Positions 29,595 to 36,270 of a stretch of DNA of 36,270 bases are shown here, piece after piece. Position numbers and translations under genes: made by a program. Every line of letters starts with the position of its first letter. The first letter of the stretch is position 1. The DNA lies in NCBI GenBank assembly GCA_021796455.1, contig JAKACA010000016.1, positions 1 to 36,270 on the forward strand, in the 5' to 3' direction. This DNA is from Actinomycetes bacterium. Lineage in GTDB: Bacteria > Actinomycetota > Acidimicrobiia > Acidimicrobiales > Bog-793. The notes under the pieces are model-generated. The model worked only from the letters and a program-made list of their open reading frames with translations, had not been told where the DNA came from and ran no database searches.

Positions 29595-31097
29595 TTGGGA
29601 GTGGTCGATCTCGGGCAGGTGTCGATCTTGCGTAGGCCGGCAGGCGCTCTGGACAGCGATGTGGTCCCCCTCGGCGCGGTCATAGACAGGTTGCGCCCGC
29701 TCATGGTGCTCGGCGACCCTTCCGGGGTGCTCGTGAGCGACGTCTGCTTCGACCACCGCGACGTGCGTGCTGCTTCCAAGGGCGGTGACCTCTTTTGCTG
29801 TGTGCCGGGCGAGCTGCGCGACGGACATGACTTTGCCGACGAGGCGTTCGCCGCAGGAGCGGTCGCCTTCATCTGCGAGAGGCCGCTGACAGGGCCGGCC
29901 CGCAACGCCCCCCAGATCGTCGTGGGAAGGGCTCGGGCGCGTGCAGCCATGGCCGTCGCGGCCTGCACAGTCCAGCACGATCCCGCCTCCAAGCTGCGGA
30001 CTGTCGGGGTGACCGGGACGAACGGCAAGACGACCACCACCTACCTGCTGAAAAGCGTCCTCGAGGCCGAGGGCTGGGCGACATCGGTGGTCGGTACCCT
30101 TGGTGGCGCGCGTACCACCCCGGAGTCACCCGACCTGCAGCGCCAGCTGGCCACCGCGGTTCTCGAGGGCAAGCAAGCCGTCGCGTTGGAGGTGACCTCG
30201 CACGCCCTCGTTCAGCACAGAGTCGATGGATACCGCCATGATGTCGCCGTGTTCACGAACTTGAGCCAGGACCACCTTGACTACCATCTCACGATGGAGA
30301 GCTACTTCGAGGCAAAGGCGTCTCTGTTCACGCCGGAACATGCCCGCCTGGGGGTCGCCAGCGCCGACGACCCCTATGGCGCGCGACTGCTCAGGAGATC
30401 TCTTGTCGCGATGGAGCCCTACGAGCTGGCAGACGCGGTGCAGCTCGAGATGGACATCGCTTCGTCTCGCTTCCTCCTCGAGGGACACCGCGTCCACCTG
30501 CATCTCACCGGTGAGCACAACGTGCACAACGCGCTCGCGGCAGCAGCAGCAGCTCGGGCTCTTGGCGCGAGTGCCGAGAGCGTGGCGGCCGGGCTGTCGG
30601 CTGCAGCCGCGGTGCCGGGCCGGTTCGAGAGAGTCGGCAACGACCTTGGCGTCACCGTGGTCGTCGACTACGCGCACTCGCCCGCGGCGCTGGCAGAGGT
30701 CCTGAGAGCGGTCCGCAGGCTCGCGGGTGGGGGACGCCTGATCGCGGTGTTCGGCGCCGGTGGAGACCGCGACAGACGCAAGCGCCCGCTGATGGGTCGG
30801 GCGGCGACTGCTCTCGCGGATGTCGTCGTGCTTACCTCGGATAACCCGCGCCACGAGGAACCCCTCGCGATCATCGCGGAGCTCCAAGCCGGCGGCGACG
30901 GCCGTGCCGAGGTCCTAGTCGAGCCGGACCGGCGCAGGGCGATCGCTCTCGGTCTCGGCGTAGCCGGGCCAGGTGACGTCGTCGTGGTAGCGGGCAAGGG
31001 TCACGAGACCAAGCAGCAGATAGGAGATTACCTCTATGACTTCGACGACCGGGAGGTCGTAAGGACTGAGGCTGCCCGGCTGGCAGCGGGGCGATGA
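29595..31097 (+). CDS. murE: UDP-MurNAc-tripeptide synthetase, DAP-adding
   Basis: 500 aa cytoplasmic ATP-dependent Mur ligase that adds the third stem residue. The N-terminal UDP-binding domain has VSDVCFDHRDVRAASKGGDLFCCVPG; the P-loop is GVTGTNGKTTTTYLL (about 138-152). Central motifs are EVTSHAL and NLSQDHLDYH (with the lysine that is often carbamylated in EAKASLF), and the C-terminal domain has VDYAHSPAAL and TSDNPRHEEP. The DNPR motif marks meso-DAP-specific enzymes, fitting the dap genes upstream. The start could be TTG 29595 or GTG 29601. The stop overlaps the mraY start (ATGA). murF, usually next, is absent. Confidence 0.96.
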   Translation: MGVVDLGQVSILRRPAGALDSDVVPLGAVIDRLRPLMVLGDPSGVLVSDVCFDHRDVRAASKGGDLFCCVPGELRDGHDFADEAFAAGAVAFICERPLTGPARNAPQIVVGRARARAAMAVAACTVQHDPASKLRTVGVTGTNGKTTTTYLLKSVLEAEGWATSVVGTLGGARTTPESPDLQRQLATAVLEGKQAVALEVTSHALVQHRVDGYRHDVAVFTNLSQDHLDYHLTMESYFEAKASLFTPEHARLGVASADDPYGARLLRRSLVAMEPYELADAVQLEMDIASSRFLLEGHRVHLHLTGEHNVHNALAAAAAARALGASAESVAAGLSAAAAVPGRFERVGNDLGVTVVVDYAHSPAALAEVLRAVRRLAGGGRLIAVFGAGGDRDRRKRPLMGRAATALADVVVLTSDNPRHEEPLAIIAELQAGGDGRAEVLVEPDRRRAIALGLGVAGPGDVVVVAGKGHETKQQIGDYLYDFDDREVVRTEAARLAAGR

Positions 31098-32128
31098 TCT
31101 CTCTCTTCACCGCCGGCGGCGTCGCGATCCTCGTCGCCGTGTTCGGCACGCCGCTGCTCTTGCGCGGTCTCATCCGCTGGCGCATAGGCCAGCAGGTCCG
31201 TGACGACGGTCCTGCCCAGCACGCGGCAAAGCAGGGCATACCGACGATGGGTGGGATAGCCATGCTCGCTGCGATCCTCGTCGGCTACATCCTCGGCCAT
31301 GTCGGCACCGGTGCGAGCTTCACCGCTTCGGGGTGGCTCGTGATGCTGGCGGTCATCGGCACTGGCCTCGTCGGTGCTGCCGACGACTGGCTGAAGGTCA
31401 GCCGCCGGCGAAGCCTTGGTCTCAACAAGCGTGCCAAATTCGCGCTTCAGATCGCCGTCGCGCTCGGCTACGCGATCGGCGCGCTCTACTGGGCAGGAGC
31501 GGACACCACGGTGTCGTTCACCCGGTACGACCTGCCTGGCTGGCAGCTCGGCAAGGTGGGATGGGCGATATGGGCGGTGATCATCATCGTCGGGGCGTCG
31601 AACGCCGTGAACCTCACCGACGGACTCGACGGTTTGGCGGCCGGCTCCTCGACATTCGCGTTCACCTGCTTCGCGATAATCGGCTACTTCCAGCTTCGCC
31701 ACGTCTCGATCTACCACCTGACCGTGGCCCACTCCCTTGATCTCGCCATCTTGTCGATGGCCGTCGCCGGAGCCTGTGTCGGCTTCCTCTGGTGGAACGC
31801 CGCCCCTGCCCGCATCATCATGGGCGACACCGGGGCCCTGGCCCTCGGGACGGGACTGGCGTGCGTGGCACTCGCGATGAACGTCCAGCTGCTGCTCTTG
31901 ATAATCGGAGGCCTGTTCGTGATCGTCACACTCTCAGTTGTTGCCCAGGTGGTGAGCTTTCGGGTGTTCGGAAGGCGGGTCCTCAGGATGGCGCCCCTCC
32001 ACCACCACTTCGAGCTGAGCGGATGGCCGGAGACGACCGTGACGATCCGGTTCTGGATCTTCTCGGGATTGTGCGCCGGAGCGGCTCTCGGGTTGTTCTA
32101 CGCGGACTTCATCTCGGTGAGTCGTTGA
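31094..32128 (+). CDS. mraY: Phospho-MurNAc-pentapeptide translocase
   Basis: 344 aa polytopic membrane enzyme (about 10 spans) that joins UDP-MurNAc-pentapeptide to undecaprenyl phosphate, giving lipid I. Signatures are QHAAKQGIPTMGGI, the DDWLKV aspartates, NLTDGLDGLA, GDTGALALG, and the PLHHHFELSGWPE histidine loop. Length is normal. It follows murE directly (ATGA overlap), and murD does not follow it. Confidence 0.97.
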   Translation: MISLFTAGGVAILVAVFGTPLLLRGLIRWRIGQQVRDDGPAQHAAKQGIPTMGGIAMLAAILVGYILGHVGTGASFTASGWLVMLAVIGTGLVGAADDWLKVSRRRSLGLNKRAKFALQIAVALGYAIGALYWAGADTTVSFTRYDLPGWQLGKVGWAIWAVIIIVGASNAVNLTDGLDGLAAGSSTFAFTCFAIIGYFQLRHVSIYHLTVAHSLDLAILSMAVAGACVGFLWWNAAPARIIMGDTGALALGTGLACVALAMNVQLLLLIIGGLFVIVTLSVVAQVVSFRVFGRRVLRMAPLHHHFELSGWPETTVTIRFWIFSGLCAGAALGLFYADFISVSR

Positions 32129-32129
32129 C

Positions 32130-33332
32130 ATGAGTGCTGTCACTACAAATTCGCCGCTGCGCGAGAAGCGCGCGCCCGGCCCGAGGGGCCGCGCGATCGC
32201 TGCACGCGACCAGTCGGCCAGGCTCGCCGCCACCACGGTCGAGCAGCGGGTGCTCTTCGTATCGGTGGCCTGCCTCTGCCTGATCGGGCTCCCGATGGTG
32301 CTTTCGGCGTCCTCGGTGCTCTCGATCGAGTCGGGTGGAGCACCATATGCGCTCTTCGAGAAGCAGTGCATGTTCCTCCTCGCCGGCCTTGCTGTCGCCG
32401 TCGTGGCGTACCGCTTCGTCCCGATGTCTGCGTTGCGCCGTCTCCGTCTCGCCCTTCCGATCGGAACGATGGCGCTGCTCGTCGTAGTCTTCCTGCCGGG
32501 CATCGGACACGTGGCGGGAGGCTCCAGTCGCTGGATCGGTGTCGGGCCCATCCAGGTGCAGCCGTCCGAGCTGATGAAGATCTCGATGGTCGTCTTTGCC
32601 GCGGACCTTCTCGCCAGGCGGTGGAAGCGAAGCGACCACTGGGCTGCGATCGTGCGACCCATGCTCACCGTCCTTGCAGTGGCCGCGGCCCTGATAATGG
32701 CCCAGCCCGACCTTGGTACCACCATCGTCGTCGCGTGCATCACCTATGTGATGATGTACTCGGCCGGCGTTCCCGCCCGGCTGCTGGGCCAGACGATCGC
32801 CGTGCTGGCCCTACCCGTCGGGTACTACACGCTGCACGCCGCCTACCGCCGTGACCGATTTCTCTCCTTCATCAACCCTTTTGCCCATGCGAGCACGAGC
32901 GGGTACCAGGTCGTGCAGTCGCTTTCGACCCTGGGTATGGGTGGTCTCGGGGGCAACGGAGTGGGCGGATCCGCGGCGACCTGGGGTTTCCTGCCCAATG
33001 CGCACACAGACTTCGTCTTTGCAATTATCGGTGGCAACTTCGGCATTCTCGGATCCATCACGGTGATCGGGCTCTTCGGGCTATTTGCCTGGGCCGGCTT
33101 CCGGATCGCAGCCAGGGAGACCGACCCTTTCAGCCGGTTCGTGGCCGTGGGGATCACGTGCTGGATCACTTGCCAGGCTGTCATCAACGTAGGCGGTGTG
33201 ATCGATGCGCTCCCGGTCACCGGCATTCCGCTCCCGTTCATCTCATATGGGGGCTCCGCACTCGTATCCGAGCTGGCCGCCACCGGGTTGCTGCTGGGAA
33301 TCGCGCGACGTCAGGGCAGCTTCGGGCGATGA
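32130..33332 (+). CDS. ftsW: Septal peptidoglycan glycosyltransferase FtsW
   Basis: 400 aa SEDS-family polytopic protein that polymerises lipid II with FtsI. It has a basic cytoplasmic N-terminus, ten predicted spans, GGSSRWIGVGPIQVQPSEL and MKISMVV (catalytic-loop region), STSGYQVVQSLSTLGMGGL, and C-terminal PLPFISYGGSALVSELAATG. ATG 32130 begins one nucleotide after the mraY stop. Context at the dcw locus separates it from RodA. Its stop overlaps the murG start (ATGA). Confidence 0.95.
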   Translation: MSAVTTNSPLREKRAPGPRGRAIAARDQSARLAATTVEQRVLFVSVACLCLIGLPMVLSASSVLSIESGGAPYALFEKQCMFLLAGLAVAVVAYRFVPMSALRRLRLALPIGTMALLVVVFLPGIGHVAGGSSRWIGVGPIQVQPSELMKISMVVFAADLLARRWKRSDHWAAIVRPMLTVLAVAAALIMAQPDLGTTIVVACITYVMMYSAGVPARLLGQTIAVLALPVGYYTLHAAYRRDRFLSFINPFAHASTSGYQVVQSLSTLGMGGLGGNGVGGSAATWGFLPNAHTDFVFAIIGGNFGILGSITVIGLFGLFAWAGFRIAARETDPFSRFVAVGITCWITCQAVINVGGVIDALPVTGIPLPFISYGGSALVSELAATGLLLGIARRQGSFGR

Positions 33333-34459
33333 GCTGTTTCGCCGTGATCGGCGGGGGTGGGACGGGTGGTCACGTCCAGCCGGCGCTGGCGGTGGCCGAG
33401 GCGCTCGTAGCCCGCGGCCATGATCGCGCCAGCCTGCGCTTTGTCGGGAGCAAGCGTGGTATGGAGGCGACGCTCGTGCCCGAGGCAGGCTTCGAAGTGA
33501 CCCTCCTGCCGGGTCGAGGCATCCAGAGGAGAGTGACATTGGAGAACCTGGGAGCGGCCAAGGGCATCGCGCAGGCTTGTTGGGACGCGCTGTCGCTGTT
33601 ACGGCAGCTCCGGCCCGCGGTGGTCGTGACAGTGGGAGGCTATGCAGGTTTTGCTCCTGCCTTTGCCGCTCTCGTGGAGAAGATCCCCGTTCTCGTCGTG
33701 AGCTACGACGCCGTCCCGGGCACCGCCAACCGTCTGATAGGGCGTTTCGCGGCGTGCAACGCCGTGGCGTTTCCAGGCGCCGGTCTGCCGAGAGCGCGGG
33801 TCACGGGACCCCCCGTGCGCTCGAGCGTCCTCGCGCTCGACCGGACTACGGTCGGTCGGCGGGCCGCCTGCGCCGAGCTCGGCCTCGATCCGGACCGGCT
33901 CTTGGTGCTTGCCACTGGAGGCTCCCTCGGGGCTCAGGCCCTCAACACTGCAGTCGTATCGTTCTGCGGCTCCTGGCGCGCTCACGCCGAGCTCGCCGTC
34001 TACCACGTCGCCGGTGAGCGCAACTTCGAAGATGTTCGGCGGGCCGCAGCCGAGAGCGGGCTGTTCGACAGAGGTTCCGGGCTGGACTACCGGCTTGCCG
34101 GCTTCGAGCGGCGGATGCCCTTGCTGCTCGGAGCATGTGACCTCGTCGTAGCACGCGCGGGAGCTTCGACGGTCGCGGAGCTGACGGCCCTCGGACTGCC
34201 GAGCGTGCTCGTGCCGCTGCCGCATTCGCCCTCTGACCACCAGACCAAGAACGCTCTCGTGCTCGCTGAAGCCGGGGCTGCCGTCGTCGTCGCCGACTCG
34301 CAGCTGACCGGCGAGCGCCTGGCCGAGGTGGTCGAGCCGCTCCTATCCGAACCTGTTCTGCGAGCCTCGATGGGCCAAGCGGCCTCGCGGCTCGGCCGAC
34401 GGGACGCGGCGGACCAGATCGCGTCGCTGGCCGAGGCAGTAGCAAGGAGGGCCGCATGA
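33329..34459 (+). CDS. murG: Lipid II synthase MurG
   Basis: 376 aa from ATG 33329 (ATGA with ftsW); the track start at 33158 is inside ftsW. GT-B, family-28 enzyme adding GlcNAc to lipid I on the inner membrane face. The N-terminal glycine loop is GGGGTGGHVQPALAVAEAL; VVTVGGYAGFAPAFAAL follows. The nucleotide-binding C-terminal half shows ATGGSLGAQALNTAV, RAGASTVAELTALGLPSVLVPL and PSDHQTKNA. It overlaps murC (ATGA). Confidence 0.96.
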   Translation: MSCFAVIGGGGTGGHVQPALAVAEALVARGHDRASLRFVGSKRGMEATLVPEAGFEVTLLPGRGIQRRVTLENLGAAKGIAQACWDALSLLRQLRPAVVVTVGGYAGFAPAFAALVEKIPVLVVSYDAVPGTANRLIGRFAACNAVAFPGAGLPRARVTGPPVRSSVLALDRTTVGRRAACAELGLDPDRLLVLATGGSLGAQALNTAVVSFCGSWRAHAELAVYHVAGERNFEDVRRAAAESGLFDRGSGLDYRLAGFERRMPLLLGACDLVVARAGASTVAELTALGLPSVLVPLPHSPSDHQTKNALVLAEAGAAVVVADSQLTGERLAEVVEPLLSEPVLRASMGQAASRLGRRDAADQIASLAEAVARRAA

Positions 34460-35892
34460 GCGACGGCAGCCTCCAGCGGGCGATGGACCTCGAACGCAAG
34501 CAGCATATTCACATAGTCGGTGTCGGTGGAGCCGGCATGAGCGCCATCGCGGTGGTGCTCGCCGCCATGGGCCATGAGGTCACTGGTAGCGACATCAAAG
34601 CCTCTGCGGTCTTCCAACGGTTGAAAAGTCTCGGTCTCTCTCTCGAGGTGGGCCACGATCCGGTGAACGTCGTGGGCGCTGACGCCCTCACGCTTTCGAG
34701 CGCGATAGATCCGTCGAACAGCGAGGTGGCAGAAGCTCGGCGCCTCGGCATCCCGATATTCTCTCGCGCCGACGTTCTTGCCGGCATCACGGGGCTCCGC
34801 CGTACGATCGCCGTGGCAGGAACCCACGGCAAGACGACTACGGCGTCGATGCTCGCGGTGGTTCTAGTCGAGGCGGGTTTCCGGCCGAGCTTCATAATCG
34901 GAGGAGATCTCAACGACATCGGGACCAACGCGGTGTGGGACACCGGCGAGTGGCTCGTCGTAGAGGCCGACGAGAGCGACCGCACGTTCCTAAGGCTCTC
35001 GCCCGAGGTAGCTGTAGTGACGAGCATCGAGCCCGATCATCTCGAGACATACGGCTCGTTCGCCACCCTGCGCGATGCCTTCGCGACATTCATGGCTGGA
35101 GCGTCAAGGGTGGTGGTCTCCGCCGACGACAGGACGGCGATGGAGCTTGCACCGAGCGCAGCAACATCTTTCGGGAAAAGCGATGGGGCAAGCTATCGCA
35201 TCAGCGCCCTGCGGCCCGAGCGGAGCCAGATCACCTTCGCTCTGGAGCATCGCTCGCCGAGAGCTCGCTCGGCAGATCGGGGATCGGCTGGTGGCACCTT
35301 GGGCCCCACTAGCCTCGGCGAGTTCAGCGTTGCCGCGCCCGGTGAGCACAACGCCCGCAATGCTGCTGCGGCGATCGTCGCGGCTCTCTCGGTCGGAGCC
35401 GAGCCCGACGCCGCCCGCCGGGCGCTCGGGCGCTTCGGGGGCGTCGCCCGCAGGTTCGAGTTCCGCGGAACTCGCGACGGGGTCACATTTGTAGACGACT
35501 ATGCCCATCTTCCCTCGGAGGTGAGGGCCGCTTTGGCTGCGGCCCGAAGCGGTGGCTTCGAGCGTGTCGTGTGCGTTTTCCAGCCCCACCGCTACTCGCG
35601 CATTGCCTCTCTCGCACCCGACTTCTCCTCTGCGTTCGTCGACTGCGACCTCCTCTTTGTCACCGACGTCTATTCCGCGGGTGAAAGGGCCCGCCCGGGT
35701 GTGACGGGTCACCTTGTGGTCGACGCGGTGCTGGGGGCTCATCCCGAGGCGGACGTCGTCTATACCGCGACTCACGAGGAGCTCCTCGGCCATCTCCGCG
35801 CAAGCCTGCGATCTGGAGACTGCTGTATCACTCTCCAGGCTGGCGACCTCACTGACCTCGCCGACGAGCTGCTCGCTGGCGCCACATGGTGA
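34456..35892 (+). CDS. murC: UDP-MurNAc-L-alanine ligase
   Basis: 478 aa cytoplasmic Mur ligase adding L-Ala, the first stem residue. The N-terminal Rossmann-like loop is HIVGVGGAGMSAIAVVL; the P-loop AGTHGKTTTASMLAVVL is at about 119-135. Further marks are EADESDRTFL, IEPDHLETYG, APGEHNARNAAAA and VDDYAHLPSEVRAAL. FQPHRYSRIASL near the C-terminus is typical of MurC. Overlaps murG (ATGA) and murB. Confidence 0.96.
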   Translation: MSDGSLQRAMDLERKQHIHIVGVGGAGMSAIAVVLAAMGHEVTGSDIKASAVFQRLKSLGLSLEVGHDPVNVVGADALTLSSAIDPSNSEVAEARRLGIPIFSRADVLAGITGLRRTIAVAGTHGKTTTASMLAVVLVEAGFRPSFIIGGDLNDIGTNAVWDTGEWLVVEADESDRTFLRLSPEVAVVTSIEPDHLETYGSFATLRDAFATFMAGASRVVVSADDRTAMELAPSAATSFGKSDGASYRISALRPERSQITFALEHRSPRARSADRGSAGGTLGPTSLGEFSVAAPGEHNARNAAAAIVAALSVGAEPDAARRALGRFGGVARRFEFRGTRDGVTFVDDYAHLPSEVRAALAAARSGGFERVVCVFQPHRYSRIASLAPDFSSAFVDCDLLFVTDVYSAGERARPGVTGHLVVDAVLGAHPEADVVYTATHEELLGHLRASLRSGDCCITLQAGDLTDLADELLAGATW

Positions 35893-36270
35893 TCCGCGAA
35901 GTGTCGGGAGAGTTGGATCGGCTTGCGGCCGCTCTCGGCGGTCTGGCTTGCCGGGAGGTGCCGATCGGGTCTCTCACCACCTACCGGGTGGGAGGTGCTG
36001 CCCGCCTCTACTGCGAGATCTCGGCCGAGGACGACCTCGATCGAGTCCTCAAGGCACTTCACGGATCCGCGGTCCGCGTGCTCGTGATCGGTAAGGGATC
36101 GAATCTTCTCGTTGCTGACCGGGGGTGGGACGGCATCTGCTTGAAGCTCTCCGGGCAATTCGAGTCGATCGCTATCGCTGGGCCCAGTGGTCTCGATGGG
36201 CCCAGTGGTCTCGATGGGCCCAGTGGTCTCGATGGGCCCAGTGGTCTCGATGGGCCCAGTGGTCTCGATG
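35886..36270 (+). CDS. murB: UDP-N-acetylenolpyruvoylglucosamine reductase, 3' truncated and repeat-containing
   Basis: The first 128 codons are present; the window ends inside the gene. FAD-dependent reductase completing UDP-MurNAc. The N-terminal FAD-domain motifs are GSLTTYRVGGAARLY and VLVIGKGSNLLVADRGWDGICLKL. Start ATG 35886 (or GTG 35889, GTGA) overlaps murC. After KLSGQFESIAIA, where a short turn between strands is expected, the frame enters five perfect copies of an 18-bp unit giving GPSGLD repeats, still running at the window edge. The unit length preserves frame, but whether the gene resumes afterwards cannot be seen. Confidence 0.9.
   Translation, partial: MVIREVSGELDRLAAALGGLACREVPIGSLTTYRVGGAARLYCEISAEDDLDRVLKALHGSAVRVLVIGKGSNLLVADRGWDGICLKLSGQFESIAIAGPSGLDGPSGLDGPSGLDGPSGLDGPSGLD
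36180..36270 (+). repeat. Perfect 18-bp minisatellite in murB encoding (GPSGLD)n
   Basis: GGGCCCAGTGGTCTCGAT is repeated five times without a mismatch from 36180 to 36269, and the sixth copy begins at 36270 where the window ends. In frame it reads Gly-Pro-Ser-Gly-Leu-Asp, a collagen-like Gly-X-Y pattern. Total copy number is unknown. Confidence 0.97.

Noticed and set aside
36180-36270. Possible CRISPR or mobile-element end at the window edge
   Set aside because: Perfect head-to-tail 18-mers in the murB frame without spacers or terminal features.

Overview
The window is GC-rich and gene-dense and looks like the chromosome of an actinobacterium. My best inference is class Acidimicrobiia or a close relative. 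The grounds are the gene order lexA / LysM gene / nrdR, the DUF3040-to-mraZ link, the manB-Trm112 pair, DAP-type cell-wall genes, frequent GTG and TTG starts, and -10-like hexamers placed 6-9 nt before start codons. No rRNA, tRNA, CRISPR, phage or IS gene was seen. Almost everything is core metabolism, DNA repair and cell division; the unusual signals lie in the junctions and repeats.

Layout. (1) 1-10999, envelope sugars and proteolysis: a 5'-truncated nucleotide-sugar SDR; a small minus-strand membrane-associated protein; a very large glycosyltransferase-2/membrane fusion followed by a secreted DUF5719-like protein; minus-strand ftsH; a CPBP protease; manB; a Trm112-like protein. (2) 11000-18166: a 442-nt non-coding leader, then hpf, miaA, dapF, hflX, dapC, dapD and dapE. 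Four steps of the succinylase route to meso-DAP are interleaved with translation and ribosome genes. (3) 18293-20368: lexA diverges from a LysM/ChiZ-YneA-like gene followed by nrdR, with three LexA boxes between lexA and the LysM gene. (4) 20361-25498: PIG-L deacetylase, dinB, DUF3040, ROK kinase, a small conserved protein, HNH endonuclease and a lipoate/octanoate ligase-like protein. (5) 25499-36270, the dcw cluster: mraZ, rsmH, ftsL, ftsI, murE, mraY, ftsW, murG, murC and murB (cut by the window end). murF and murD are missing from their usual places.

The genes fit together as a cell-envelope factory. dapC/D/E/F make meso-DAP, MurE adds it, MraY and MurG build lipid II, and FtsW/FtsI polymerise it at the septum. 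The SOS-controlled LysM protein probably halts division when DNA is damaged. Most neighbouring genes overlap by 4 nt (ATGA or GTGA), implying translational coupling.

Most notable: (a) between dapD and dapE, seven tandem 16-17-bp copies each carry GTGA, forming a chain of six minicistrons that each stop on a later start codon; (b) a 131-nt region between mraZ and rsmH that can fold on a ~27-bp stem covering a likely rsmH start; (c) a perfect 18-bp minisatellite encoding collagen-like (GPSGLD)n inside murB, running off the window end; (d) two genes (miaA, ROK kinase) whose conserved N-termini can be reached only from non-ATG/GTG/TTG starts, with CTG the best candidate, and a third (lplA-like) with the same CTGA geometry; (e) a DapF in which the first catalytic Cys is Ser; (f) a 30-bp palindrome that coincides with a promoter; and (g) TGG-type repeats at 10-bp period around the mraZ promoter. 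No computation or database search was run, so all family calls come from reading motifs.
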